Assembly (NCBI GenBank): GCA_963740835.1
Contig: CAVUFH010000003.1
Location: 1,860,001-1,924,000, forward strand
Origin: CAVUFH01 sp963740835
Lineage (GTDB): Bacteria > Actinomycetota > Acidimicrobiia > IMCC26256 > PALSA-610
DNA: 64,000 nt
Direction of reading: 5' to 3'
This document shows, piece after piece, positions 18,025 through 26,653 of the stretch (positions are counted from its first letter, which is position 1; each line of letters opens with the position of its first letter). The notes below the pieces were generated by a model that was not told the DNA's origin, ran no database searches, and saw only the letters and a program-made list of their open reading frames with translations. A program made the position numbers and the translations under genes.

Positions 18025-18420
18025 ATGAGCAGCCAAGGACTCGCGCGCATCGACAGTGACGAGTGCTACCTCTTGATACGAGGCCGATCCCTAGGACGGG
18101 TCGGGGTCAAGCTCACCGACGAGCTCGTCATCTTGCCGGTGTACTACGCGGTCCTCGATCGCGACATCGTGTTCCGGACGGATCCGGGAACCAAGCTGAA
18201 CGCCGCGGTCCTCGGCGAGCGAGTCGCGTTCGAAGTCGACAACGCGGTGCCCGCGTGGAGTGTGCTCCTGTCGGGATACGCGCACGAGATCAGGAAAGCG
18301 GACGAACAGGTCGCAGCTCGGTCGCGACTCGGCAGCGACTGGCCCGCGGGCGAGCGGGAGTCACTGGTTCGCATCGCGGTCGACCGGGTCTCGGGACGAC
18401 GCCTGCCGCCGCCCGCCTGA
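18025..18420 (+). CDS. PNPOx-like flavin/F420-binding family protein
   Basis: A 131-residue paralogue of the 15178 product: LLIRGRSLGRVGVKLTDEL, then ILPVYYAVLDRDIVFRTDPG and VAFEVDNAVPAWSVLLSG. It follows the alcohol dehydrogenase by 35 nt, so a redox partnership is conceivable but unproven. It ends 3 nt before the convergent USP at 18423. The ATG at 18025 matches the start of the paralogue (MSSQGL versus MSSRGL). Confidence 0.8.
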   Translation: MSSQGLARIDSDECYLLIRGRSLGRVGVKLTDELVILPVYYAVLDRDIVFRTDPGTKLNAAVLGERVAFEVDNAVPAWSVLLSGYAHEIRKADEQVAARSRLGSDWPAGERESLVRIAVDRVSGRRLPPPA

Positions 18421-18422
18421 CC

Positions 18423-18854
18423 TCACAGTCGCGGGACGATCACCAGCGGACACGGCGAATGCTGGGCGAGTTGCTGACTCACGGACCCCAGGAGCAGGCT
18501 CGCGAAACCACCGCGACCGCGCGATCCGACGACGAGCAACGACGCATCGCGTGCTTGCTCGAAGAGCACCGCGGCCGGCGCGCCTTCGACGGCGAGCATC
18601 TCGATCGCGGTTCGGTCGAGGTTCGCCGCCGCCTCCTCGACCAGACGTTCGAGCAAGTCGTTCGAAGCGTGCTGCGCACGTTCCAGCCACAACGGGATGT
18701 GCGAGCTGTCGGCGTCGATCCACGCGAGGTTCAGCTCGTACGCGTGCACGACTCGCAGATGCGCGCCGCTCGCCTGGGCCTGGCTCGCGGCCCATGTCAA
18801 GGCCGCGCGTGCCCCATCGGAATCGTCGACGCCGACGACGATCGTGCTGCTCAC
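18423..18854 (-). CDS. Universal stress protein
   Basis: A 143-residue UspA domain beginning with GTG: STIVVGVDDSDGARAALTWA at the N-terminus and VVGSRGRGGFASLLLGSVS as the ATP loop. GAGGAGG precedes the start. The GTGA overlap with the end of ppsA shows it is the second gene of a ppsA-USP operon. A much longer open frame running into ppsA is a reading-frame shadow. Confidence 0.9.
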   Translation of the reverse strand: MSSTIVVGVDDSDGARAALTWAASQAQASGAHLRVVHAYELNLAWIDADSSHIPLWLERAQHASNDLLERLVEEAAANLDRTAIEMLAVEGAPAAVLFEQARDASLLVVGSRGRGGFASLLLGSVSQQLAQHSPCPLVIVPRL

Positions 18855-21121
18855 CGTGTGCCTCCTCTGCGCGCCTCGCCAAGGATCAATCGCCGTTCGG
18901 CCGAAGCGATCACGCGGCGGGTCGCCGCGACGGCGTCGGGGTTCACCGAGACCGAGGTGATCCCGAACTGTACGAGGTGCTCGGCGAACTCGGGTCGGTT
19001 CGATGGCGCCTGCCCGCAGAGCGACGAAGTCATCCCGTGGTCGCGGGCCGCGGCGACGATGCGACCGATCGCGTCGAGGACTGCGGCGTCGCTCTCGTCG
19101 AACAATTCGGCGCAGATCTCCGAGTCGCGGTCGACACCGAGCATCAGCTGGGTGAGATCGTTCGAGCCGATGGACACGCCATCGATGCCGAGGGCCGCGT
19201 ACTCCGGAATGCGGTACACCACCGAAGGCACTTCGGCCATGACCCACCGGTGCAGGCCGCGTTGGCGGCCGAGCGGACTTGCGTCGACGAGTTCGAGGCA
19301 CGCTTCGAGCTCCCAGCGCGTCCGCACGAAGGGGATCATGATGTGCAGGTTCGGCGTCTGTTCGCGCACGCGGGCGAGGAGCTCGCACTCGAGCGTGAAC
19401 AGGTCCGGTTCGCGGACGTACCGGTAGCAGCCGCGATATCCGATCATCGGGTTGCCCTCGACCGGCTCGAACTCCGATCCGCCCTCGAGGTTGCGGAACT
19501 CGTTGCTGCGGAAGTCGATCGTCCGGTACACGACCGGTCGCGGCGCGAACGCGCTCGTGATGCGCAACAGCGAAGCCGCCATCCGATCGATGAATTCGGC
19601 CCGACCGCCGCGAGCGAGCTGCTCGCGCGGGTGCACGCCGTTCAGCGCGTCGGTCAACATGAACTCGGCACGGAGGAGGCCCACGCCGTCGACGGGCTGC
19701 GCGGCGACCTCGTCCGCGTGGTCGGCAATAGCAAGGTTGACGTACACGAGCGTTCCGAGCGCTTCGGAGCCGTCGGTCGCGGCCGGCGGCTGCGAGCGGG
19801 CCGCGACGGTGGTTCTCGGCGCGGCCGCGCCGGCGATCACGAGGCCCTTGGTGCCGTCGACGGTCACGACCTCGCCGTCGCGCAGCACCGTCGTGGCCTT
19901 GCGGGTCCCGACAACGCACGGGACGCCGAGCTCGCGGCTCACGATTGCCGCGTGGCACGTCATGCCGCCGCCGTCGGTGACGAGCGCCGCGGCCTTGCGC
20001 AGTACGGGAACCCAGTCAGGGCTCGTCATCGGCGCGACGAGGACCTCGCCGCTGACGAAGTCGGACGCACCCGTCGGCGATTGCAGCACGTGGACCGGAC
20101 CGCTCGCGGTGTTCGGTGACGCCCCGAGCCCGTGGAGGAGCACCTGGCCCGCCGCCGCGGCCGGTTCGGTCTGTCGCGCGTGGAGCGTCGTGATCGGGCG
20201 AGATTGGACGAGGTAGGTCTCGCCCGCGGCGATTGCCCATTCCACGTCCTGCGGCCGTCCGTAGTGCGCCTCGACGCGCGCGCCGAGCTCGGCCAGGGCA
20301 ATGACCTCGGCGTCCGCCAAGACTCGACCCCCACCCTCGGCCGGTGTGAGCTCGACGCGGCGGTCGCCCGTGGCGGGATCGCTGACGATCGCGTGCGTCT
20401 GGGTGCCGACGCGAACGTGGACGAGCTGCAGTCCCTGCTTCGCGACCACGTACGTATCCGGTTCGACCTGGCCACCGACGACGACTTCACCGAGCCCGAA
20501 TGCGCCTTCGATGACGATGTGGGAGTCGTCGTCCGTCGTCGGATCGGCGGTGAACATGACACCACTGCGCTCGGACGGAACCATCCGCTGCACGATCACC
20601 GCGATCGCGGGCTCGTCGGAGAAACCGCGTGCGCGTCGATACGCGACGACGCGTGCTCCGAAGAGGGATGCCCAACACTCGACGACCCGTGTGAGGAGAT
20701 CGTCCGCACCCGTCACGTTGGTGAAGGTCTGATTCATTCCGGCGAACGACGCGGCCGCGGTGTCCTCGCTGGTCGCCGACGACCGCACCGCGACCGGGCC
20801 GCCGCCGAGCGCGTCGTAGGCCGCGACGATCTGCTCGCGCAGCGACTCGGGGAGTCCGGCCTTGCGCACGAGCGACTGGAGGTGGTCGCTCGCGGCGGCG
20901 AGCTGGGTGGCGTCGTCGGACTCGACGGCGCCGGCGACTTCGGCGAGCTCGGAGCGCACGCCCGCCGCGTCCATCGCCTGCAGGTACGCCGGGGCCGTGA
21001 CGACGAAACCCGGCGGGACGGGGAACTGCGCAAATGTGAGCTCGCCGAGGTTGGCGCCCTTCCCCCCGACGAGCGGGACGTCCTGCGCACGGACCTCGTT
21101 GAACCAGACGACGTCAGCCAT
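18851..21121 (-). CDS. ppsA: Phosphoenolpyruvate synthase
   Basis: Makes PEP, AMP and phosphate from pyruvate, ATP and water. 756 residues with the three expected parts. An N-terminal ATP-grasp runs over ~10-320 (PLVGGKGANLGEL, AVRSSATSEDTAAASFAG, DVEWAIA then YLVQSRP). The swivelling phosphohistidine domain has GGGMTCHAAIVSRELG (His about 390). The C-terminal PEP/pyruvate TIM barrel has GLLRAEFMLTD, PVVYRTIDFRSNEF and SIGSNDLTQL. ATG at 21121; further upstream open frame is shadow. Two candidate regulatory sites lie just upstream. In a DosR-type setting it would route pyruvate to gluconeogenesis. Confidence 0.93.
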   Translation of the reverse strand: MADVVWFNEVRAQDVPLVGGKGANLGELTFAQFPVPPGFVVTAPAYLQAMDAAGVRSELAEVAGAVESDDATQLAAASDHLQSLVRKAGLPESLREQIVAAYDALGGGPVAVRSSATSEDTAAASFAGMNQTFTNVTGADDLLTRVVECWASLFGARVVAYRRARGFSDEPAIAVIVQRMVPSERSGVMFTADPTTDDDSHIVIEGAFGLGEVVVGGQVEPDTYVVAKQGLQLVHVRVGTQTHAIVSDPATGDRRVELTPAEGGGRVLADAEVIALAELGARVEAHYGRPQDVEWAIAAGETYLVQSRPITTLHARQTEPAAAAGQVLLHGLGASPNTASGPVHVLQSPTGASDFVSGEVLVAPMTSPDWVPVLRKAAALVTDGGGMTCHAAIVSRELGVPCVVGTRKATTVLRDGEVVTVDGTKGLVIAGAAAPRTTVAARSQPPAATDGSEALGTLVYVNLAIADHADEVAAQPVDGVGLLRAEFMLTDALNGVHPREQLARGGRAEFIDRMAASLLRITSAFAPRPVVYRTIDFRSNEFRNLEGGSEFEPVEGNPMIGYRGCYRYVREPDLFTLECELLARVREQTPNLHIMIPFVRTRWELEACLELVDASPLGRQRGLHRWVMAEVPSVVYRIPEYAALGIDGVSIGSNDLTQLMLGVDRDSEICAELFDESDAAVLDAIGRIVAAARDHGMTSSLCGQAPSNRPEFAEHLVQFGITSVSVNPDAVAATRRVIASAERRLILGEARRGGTR

Positions 21122-21141
21122 GGACCGAGCATGCGCGGTCC
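21122..21141. promoter_or_regulatory. Inverted repeat at the ppsA start
   Basis: GGACCG and CGGTCC flank an 8-nt spacer that itself contains GCATGC. The repeat abuts the ppsA ATG on its upstream side, so it would fall in the leader. It may be an operator or a leader hairpin. Confidence 0.4.
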
Positions 21142-21153
21142 CCACGCCGGACG

Positions 21154-23778
21154 TCAGGGGCGAAGGGCCTTTCTCCTGCGCATCCGCTTGTCGACCGCGT
21201 CCACGCCGAGGACGGCGACCGGCGTCAGGAGCGCAACCGTCCATCCGACGGCGGTTGGGAGGGCCTGATCGAGGAGATCGGCGATCGGCGGGACGCCGAG
21301 GAACGCGGCGAGGAGCAGCAGTTCGGCGGCGACGGCGGCGAGGAGGAACCGGTTCGCCGCCCAGGGCATCTGGAATGCACTGCGCGTGATGCTTCGGCAC
21401 GCGAATGCGGTTGCGATCTGCCCGAACACGATCGCGCTGAAGGCGGCTCCTGAGGCGGCGAGCAGCATCTGACCCTCTGGGAAGGAGTCCCCGGGACGCC
21501 ACCCGCCGGCGACGAAGGTTGCGACGAACGCGAGCATCGCGAACAGCGCTTCGGTCGGGCCGAGCACACCGAACGCCCGGTGGGCGACGATCCGGTCGAG
21601 CAATCGACCACACGCCGGTGGATCCGTACGGGCGTGCGCGGTCGGGGGTTGTGCGCCGAGCGCGACGGCGGGGAGCGTGTCCGTTCCGATGTCGAGCGCC
21701 AAGATCTGCAGGACGCCGATCGCGAGCGGGAAGCGACCACCCGAGAGCGCCCAGATCACGAACGGCGTCAGCTCGGCCACGTTGTCGGTGAGGTGGTATG
21801 TGAGGAACCGGCGCAGGTTCCCGAATGCCGCGCGGCCCTCTTCGACCGCGGCGACGATCGTGGCGAAGTCGTCATCGAGGAGGACCAGGTCCGCGGCTTC
21901 ACGAGCGACGTCGGTGCCGCTTCTTCCCATCGCGACGCCGATGTTCGCCTCGTGCAGGGCCGGGCCGTCGTTCACGCCGTCCCCCGTCATTGCAACCACG
22001 TGACCGCGGAGCCGCAGCGCCCACGCGATTCGCAGCTTCTGTTCCGGCGCGACGCGCGCGATGACGATGCCGTCGCGGTCGACGAGTGCCCCGAGCACTG
22101 CGTCATCTTCGGGCAGATCCCGGCCGTCGATCACGAGCTCCTCATCGGTGAACAGTCCGACCTCCCGGGCGATCGCTCGCGCGGTGGCCGGATGGTCGCC
22201 GGTGATCATCGCGACACCCATACCCGCCTGGCGGCACGCGGCCATCGCCGACGCCGCATGGAGTCGCGGCGGGTCTTCGAGACCGATCAGCGCGACGAGC
22301 TCGAGGCCACGCTCGGCCGCGGCGGCGTCGTCCGGTTGCTCGTCGAGTGTCTTCGTCGCGATCGCCAGGACTCGGAGACCACGTTCGGCGAGGCGATCGC
22401 TCGCGAGGTACGGCGTACTGCCCGCCTTGGTGTTGCAGCACGGCAACACGTCCTCGGGTGCGCCTTTGACGAACACCGCGCGTGCAGTGGTGACACTCAT
22501 ACGACGCCGCCGCGGGTCGAAGGGAAAACGCCGAATGATCGGGTCCGTGGATTCGGCGGTTGCGACATCGACTCCGCATCGCAGCGCCAGCGCATGTACT
22601 GCAGCCTCCATTGGATCCCCACGAGCAATCCATTGTCCTTCCGCCTCCTCGACGCGTCCGGTCGAGCAGCGCGCTCCCACGAGTGCCGCGATTGCGAGCC
22701 GTTGCCTCACCGCGCTCGGCGCATCGATCGTCGCGGTCGGTTCGTAGCCTTCGCCTTCTATCCGTGCCGAGCCTTCGGGCGTCCACGCCTCGACCACCGA
22801 CATGCGGTTCTCGGTGAGCGTCCCGGTCTTGTCGGTGCAGATGAAGGTCGTGGATCCCAAGGTCTCGACCGCCTCGAGCCGGCGAACGAGTGCGTTTTGG
22901 TGGGCCATGCGTTGCGCCCCGATCGCGAGGGAGAGGGTGACCGTGGGCAGCAGCCCCTCCGGGACGAGCGCGACGGTGACGCCAATGGCGAAGAGGAAAC
23001 CGTCTCTTGGATCGGTGCCGATGAGCAACGCAAGGACGAAGAAGCCCGCACCGACACCGAGTGCGATGGCGGCGATCGTACGGACGACCCGGTTCAGTTC
23101 GGTGGCCAGCGGCGTTGGCGGCCGTACCGTCGCCTGGCTGAGTTGGGCGATTGCCGCGAGCCGGGTCGAGGTTCCGGTCGCGGTGACGACGGTAACCGCC
23201 TCGCCTTCCACGACGAATGTTCCCGCGTGGAGCGCGTCCGCGTTCTGGAGCGTGACCAGCTCGCTCTCTCCCGTGAGCGTCGATCGGTCGACGCGGCACT
23301 GCTGGACATCGACCGCACGAAGATCTGCGGACACTCGATCGCCCGCCTCGAGCAACACAACGTCGCCGACGACGAGATCTGCCGCGTCGATCTCGACGGG
23401 GCGCCCGTCCCGCAACACCGTGGCGCGCCGAGGCAACAGGTCACGGAGTCGTTCCGCCGCCCGCTCCGCCCGATGCTCCTGGACGAACGCGAAGCATCCG
23501 TTGACGATGATGACGACGAAGATCGCGACGCCCAACTGCGGCATCCCCGCGACGATCGCGAGGATGCCCGCGACCCAGAGCATGAGCGCGAAGAAGTGCA
23601 CCATCTCGAGCGCGAGGCGCCGTATAGCAGGCGGCCGGCGCGGCAACGGAAGCACGTTCGGCCCATGGGCCGCGAGACGGGCCGAAGCTTCGAACGTCGT
23701 GAGACCCGCGGGCCGCGCGTCCCCGGGGATTGCGTCCTCGACGTCTGTCAGCACGGCGTCGCGCCGCAACTCGGCCAC
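21154..23778 (-). CDS. P2-type cation-transporting ATPase
   Basis: About 874 residues. The N-terminal cation-ATPase domain has LTTFEASARLAAHGPNVLP. The actuator has STLTGESELV. TM4 carries VALVPEGLLPTVTLSL, the PEGLL form found in Na/K- and Ca-type pumps. The phosphorylation site is ICTDKTGTLTENRM near residue 312, and the hinge is MTGDGVNDGPALHEANIGVA. Six C-terminal TM segments follow. The closest well-known parallel is CtpF (Rv1997), a DosR-regulated pump. The start is uncertain: GTG at 23778 or GTG at 23754, with no strong SD. Twin DosR-like boxes lie upstream. The transported ion cannot be fixed. Confidence 0.88.
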   Translation of the reverse strand: MAELRRDAVLTDVEDAIPGDARPAGLTTFEASARLAAHGPNVLPLPRRPPAIRRLALEMVHFFALMLWVAGILAIVAGMPQLGVAIFVVIIVNGCFAFVQEHRAERAAERLRDLLPRRATVLRDGRPVEIDAADLVVGDVVLLEAGDRVSADLRAVDVQQCRVDRSTLTGESELVTLQNADALHAGTFVVEGEAVTVVTATGTSTRLAAIAQLSQATVRPPTPLATELNRVVRTIAAIALGVGAGFFVLALLIGTDPRDGFLFAIGVTVALVPEGLLPTVTLSLAIGAQRMAHQNALVRRLEAVETLGSTTFICTDKTGTLTENRMSVVEAWTPEGSARIEGEGYEPTATIDAPSAVRQRLAIAALVGARCSTGRVEEAEGQWIARGDPMEAAVHALALRCGVDVATAESTDPIIRRFPFDPRRRRMSVTTARAVFVKGAPEDVLPCCNTKAGSTPYLASDRLAERGLRVLAIATKTLDEQPDDAAAAERGLELVALIGLEDPPRLHAASAMAACRQAGMGVAMITGDHPATARAIAREVGLFTDEELVIDGRDLPEDDAVLGALVDRDGIVIARVAPEQKLRIAWALRLRGHVVAMTGDGVNDGPALHEANIGVAMGRSGTDVAREAADLVLLDDDFATIVAAVEEGRAAFGNLRRFLTYHLTDNVAELTPFVIWALSGGRFPLAIGVLQILALDIGTDTLPAVALGAQPPTAHARTDPPACGRLLDRIVAHRAFGVLGPTEALFAMLAFVATFVAGGWRPGDSFPEGQMLLAASGAAFSAIVFGQIATAFACRSITRSAFQMPWAANRFLLAAVAAELLLLAAFLGVPPIADLLDQALPTAVGWTVALLTPVAVLGVDAVDKRMRRRKALRP
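21156..21170 (-). promoter_or_regulatory. DosR-like box upstream of ppsA, inside the ATPase 3' end
   Basis: The minus strand reads AGGCCCTTCGCCCCT, two mismatches from the consensus. It is 35 nt upstream of the ppsA start and lies within the last codons of the P-type ATPase gene, on the same strand. It could let ppsA be expressed independently of the ATPase. Confidence 0.5.
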
Positions 23779-23836
23779 GCACGCATCGTCGCCCGAATTC
23801 CTCGCAACAGCGAGAGCAAGAGGATCGTGCGCCGAC

Positions 23837-23851
23837 GGGACCTTCGCCCCT
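23837..23851 (+). promoter_or_regulatory. DosR-like box 1 of a pair (ATPase / USP divergent promoter)
   Basis: GGGACCTTCGCCCCT, a perfect fit to the island consensus. It lies about 60 nt upstream of the minus-strand ATPase start and 63 bp from an identical second copy in the same orientation. Confidence 0.75.
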
Positions 23852-23899
23852 TTCGCATCCTGACCTCCCGGGAAGGGTTCCGGACGACCCGCAGGATCA

Positions 23900-23914
23900 G
23901 GGACCTTCGCCCCT
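23900..23914 (+). promoter_or_regulatory. DosR-like box 2 of a pair (ATPase / USP divergent promoter)
   Basis: A second identical GGGACCTTCGCCCCT, 55 nt upstream of the small plus-strand gene at 23969. The 63-bp centre spacing to box 1 is six helical turns, so both sites face the same side of the DNA. Confidence 0.75.
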
Positions 23915-23968
23915 GGGGCGCGTGCCGGGGCGTCCGCAGAATGAGGGCACGAGACGGGAGGTCCGACG

Positions 23969-24127
23969 GTGACCATCACGGAATTCTTCGAGTACCTGCA
24001 AGAGCATGCTGCGACTCGAGCGCTGGGCGACGGGCTGGCGGTGATCTTCACGGCGCGCACGGTGCGCACTGTCGTACCGGCGACCGTGCGAGTCGCGGGG
24101 CCGGAACGGGTGCGGGCCCCGGGCTGA
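23969..24127 (+). CDS. Small 52-residue protein, unknown
   Basis: A GTG-started frame of 52 codons plus stop (begins VTITEFFEYLQEH, ends RVRAPG). GGGAGG sits 8 nt before the start. It is the first gene after twin DosR-like boxes and ends 27 nt before the tandem USP gene, so it would be the promoter-proximal gene of the 23969-26642 operon. The sequence is part amphipathic helix, part basic strand (FTARTVRTVVPATVRVAG). No family recognised. Confidence 0.5.
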   Translation: MTITEFFEYLQEHAATRALGDGLAVIFTARTVRTVVPATVRVAGPERVRAPG

Positions 24128-24154
24128 CCCTCAACGTCGTATCGGGAGGTCCTC

Positions 24155-24940
24155 ATGATGCCGAAGGCGTTCATCGTCCCGCTCGACGGATCGCCGTTCG
24201 CCGAGCGAGCGATTCCGGTCGCGCAGGCGCTTGCCGAACAGACCGGCGGTGAGGTCGACGTACTGACGGCGAAGTGGGACGACGAGCCCAAGGCCGCGCA
24301 GAAGTATCTCGAGTCGGTTGCCGCCGCGCACGCACCGATGAGCTCGATGTTCGTGCAGGACCGGCGCGCGGCCGAGGCAATCGTGCTCGCCGCGCAGGCG
24401 CGCGACGATCGCATCGTCTGCATGACCAGCCACGGTCGTGGTCCGCTGCGCTGGTCGTTCCTCGGGAGCGTCGCCGAGGAGGTGATTCGCGAATCGCGGC
24501 GGCCGACGCTGGTCGTCGGCCGGCACTGCGCGCTCGACTGGCCCGGTGGATTCCGCACGGCGGTGCTTCCGCTCGACGGCTCCAACGCCGCCGATCCGGT
24601 CGTTCCCGTCGCGATCGACTGGGCCCAGCAGCTCGGACTGCGTGTACGTGTCGTGCAGGTCATCCACCCACTCGACGTCGAGGACGCGATGACGCCGAAC
24701 AAGGCGATCGCGGCGACGATCGACGAGCTGCGCGCACACGATCTGGACGTCAGCTCGGTGCTCTTGCGGTCTCGGCTGGCCGCCCATGCGATCTCGGACG
24801 AGGCCGCGACGGTGCCGGGACCGCTCGTCATGATGTCGAGTCACAGCCGGACGGGCGCGGCCCGTGCCGGTCTGGGCAGCGTGGCGATGGGGGTCGTCGC
24901 AACGTCACCCGCACCGGTGCTCGTCACGCACCCGGCGTAA
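24155..24940 (+). CDS. Tandem-domain universal stress protein
   Basis: 261 residues with two UspA-like halves. The first is KAFIVPLDGSPFAERAIPVA to MTSHGRGPLRWSFLGSVAEE. The second is TAVLPLDGSNAADPVVPVA to MMSSHSRTGAARAGLGSVA. Both keep SH-x-R-x-G variants of the ATP loop. Double USPs of this size (like Rv1996/Rv2005c/Rv2623) are typical members of mycobacterial DosR regulons. GGGAGG precedes the ATG at 24155. It is followed by a CBS-like gene in the same direction. Confidence 0.88.
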   Translation: MMPKAFIVPLDGSPFAERAIPVAQALAEQTGGEVDVLTAKWDDEPKAAQKYLESVAAAHAPMSSMFVQDRRAAEAIVLAAQARDDRIVCMTSHGRGPLRWSFLGSVAEEVIRESRRPTLVVGRHCALDWPGGFRTAVLPLDGSNAADPVVPVAIDWAQQLGLRVRVVQVIHPLDVEDAMTPNKAIAATIDELRAHDLDVSSVLLRSRLAAHAISDEAATVPGPLVMMSSHSRTGAARAGLGSVAMGVVATSPAPVLVTHPA

Positions 24941-24975
24941 CGAGCGCGGGTCAATCGTTGCTGGAGGTGGTGCAC

Positions 24976-25350
24976 ATGACCAGTGGATCGGAACCTCTGT
25001 CACCGATGAGCTCGGTCGCCGAGGCGACGCAAGCGCTCGACCGGAGCGGTGAGACCGCGGCTGTCGTCTTCGAGAAGGGTGTACCGGTCGGCGTCATCAC
25101 GCGCGTTGCGCTGCTCGGACTTGCACGGCACCGTCCGCGCCCGGACGCGCGGCTCGCCGATGTCATGGACTTCGAAACCGTGGCGATCGATCCTGCGTCG
25201 AACATGGCGCAGACGGTCGAGACCTACACGCAGGCGGCTTGGTACTCGCTCGGTCGTCGCCACCCAGAAGCCGACGAGACGGTTGCGCGCCGCGCGCACG
25301 CGTTCCGGCCGGCCGGCAAACGGCGAGCCGCGCCGCCCACGCGAGCCTGA
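24976..25350 (+). CDS. CBS-like domain protein
   Basis: 124 residues. AVVFEKGVPVGVITRVALLGLA and ARLADVMDFETVAIDPASNMAQTVETYTQAAWY match the end of one CBS motif and the start of another, so this is a compact or degenerate Bateman-type adenosine-nucleotide sensor. It ends in a basic, proline-rich tail. CTGGAGG precedes the ATG. It sits between the USP and flavodoxin genes in one operon. Confidence 0.6.
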   Translation: MTSGSEPLSPMSSVAEATQALDRSGETAAVVFEKGVPVGVITRVALLGLARHRPRPDARLADVMDFETVAIDPASNMAQTVETYTQAAWYSLGRRHPEADETVARRAHAFRPAGKRRAAPPTRA

Positions 25351-25387
25351 TCATCGAAACGACACCCGATGGATGCGGAGGTGCACC

Positions 25388-25966
25388 ATGCGAGCGGTCA
25401 TCGTTTACGAATCCATGTACGGCAACACGCACCAGATCGCCGAGGCGATCTCGAACGGACTCGTCGACGGCGCCGACGCCGTCACCATCCTGCCGCCCGA
25501 GGACGCGATGCCGGAGCGGCTCGCGGCCGCCGATCTGGTGGTTGTCGGTGGCCCCACCCACGTCCACGGTATGAGCCGTCCCTCGACCCGCAACGCAGCC
25601 GTCGAGGCGGCCGAGAAGTCGGATGATCTCGAGCTCGACCTGCACGCGCCCGGCGACGGTTTGCGCGAGTGGTTCGACGCGTTGCCGAAGTTCACGGGAT
25701 ACGCGGCTGCGTTCGACACCCGGATCGATGCCCCGGCCGTCGTGACCGGCCGAGCTTCGAAGGGCATCGCCCGCCATCTCCGCAAGCACGGCTTCACGCT
25801 CGTCACCGAGCCCGAGAGCTTCCTCGTTACGAAGCAGAACACGCTCCTTGTGGGCGAAGCCGCCCGGGCGGAGGCGTGGGCCGCGCACACTGCCACGCTG
25901 CTCCACGCGCGCGTCGGCGAAGCCGGCGCGGTGCGGATCGCGAGCTCGGAGCGGCAGGCACACTGA
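25388..25966 (+). CDS. Flavodoxin-family protein
   Basis: A 192-residue flavodoxin-like protein. The FMN phosphate loop is ESMYGNTHQIAEAI at residues 8-21, and the second loop VVGGPTHVHGMSRPSTR contacts the isoalloxazine in the family. The C-terminal half is longer than in classical flavodoxins and includes SKGIARHLRKHGFTLV. GGAGG lies 6 nt before the ATG. Probably a low-potential electron carrier or FMN-dependent sensor expressed with the surrounding stress proteins. Confidence 0.85.
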   Translation: MRAVIVYESMYGNTHQIAEAISNGLVDGADAVTILPPEDAMPERLAAADLVVVGGPTHVHGMSRPSTRNAAVEAAEKSDDLELDLHAPGDGLREWFDALPKFTGYAAAFDTRIDAPAVVTGRASKGIARHLRKHGFTLVTEPESFLVTKQNTLLVGEAARAEAWAAHTATLLHARVGEAGAVRIASSERQAH

Positions 25967-26006
25967 TCCAGGGACCCGAGTGCGAGAGGCCGGAGTCGCT
26001 CCTGAC

Positions 26007-26642
26007 ATGACCGCCACCGCTGCGTTGTTGATCGTCGTACTCGTCTGGCTGGCGATCGGCGTGGTCTGCGCGTTCGTGATGGCGCGGCGCGGTCACGACC
26101 CCGGCGACTGGGGTGCCCTCGGCGCGCTCTGGGGACCGCTCGTCGTGCCCATCGCGCTCTCACGCAGTCGCGAGGACCGGTCGGTCCGGAGCTGGCAGCG
26201 CGTCGAGCGCGCCGGGTCGTCGGGCGGGGGGCCCGTCGACGCGTTGGTCGGCATCGATGGGTCGCCGGACGCGATCGCAGCCGCGCTCGCGGTGCGAAGG
26301 TTGCTCGGTGGCCGCTTGGGACGACTGACGTTGGCGGCCGTCGTCGACTACGACGTCGTCGAGGCGGCCGGCGCAACCGCGCCGGCAACCGCCGCGGCAC
26401 ACGACGCGCTCGAATGCGCGGTCGAAGCCTTGGGTGCAGGCCTCACGCCCGAGACGATCATCCTGACCGGCCGGCCCGGGCCGGAGCTGCTCGATCACGC
26501 CGTGTCGAACGACTTCGAACTGATCGCCGTCGGCGCACGTGGCCGCGGTGTGTCGCGTGCCTTCATCGGTCACGTCTCGTCGCTGCTCGTTCGTCAGCGT
26601 GACGTTCCGGTGCTGGTCGCCGGGCTTGCCGAAGTGTCCTGA
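26007..26642 (+). CDS. Membrane-anchored universal stress protein
   Basis: 211 residues. Residues ~2-25 form a hydrophobic TM segment (ATAALLIVVLVWLAIGVVCA), followed by a short amphipathic stretch with WGALGALWGPLVVPIAL. Residues ~75-208 are a UspA domain (ALVGIDGSPDAIAAALAV to VGARGRGVSRAFIGHVSS). USPs are normally soluble; a membrane anchor puts nucleotide sensing at the membrane. It is the last gene of the 23969-26642 operon and converges on the 26654 kinase gene. Confidence 0.75.
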   Translation: MTATAALLIVVLVWLAIGVVCAFVMARRGHDPGDWGALGALWGPLVVPIALSRSREDRSVRSWQRVERAGSSGGGPVDALVGIDGSPDAIAAALAVRRLLGGRLGRLTLAAVVDYDVVEAAGATAPATAAAHDALECAVEALGAGLTPETIILTGRPGPELLDHAVSNDFELIAVGARGRGVSRAFIGHVSSLLVRQRDVPVLVAGLAEVS

Positions 26643-26653
26643 GCTTCCGCCGG

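Noticed and set aside
18423..19958. 511-residue minus-strand protein
   Set aside because: Only the last ~143 codons are a real gene (USP); the rest is a shadow frame inside ppsA.
23779..24831. N-terminal extension of the P-type ATPase to 1,225 residues
   Set aside because: The extension lies opposite the tandem USP gene and contains low-complexity shadow sequence; the pump domain begins near 23754-23778.
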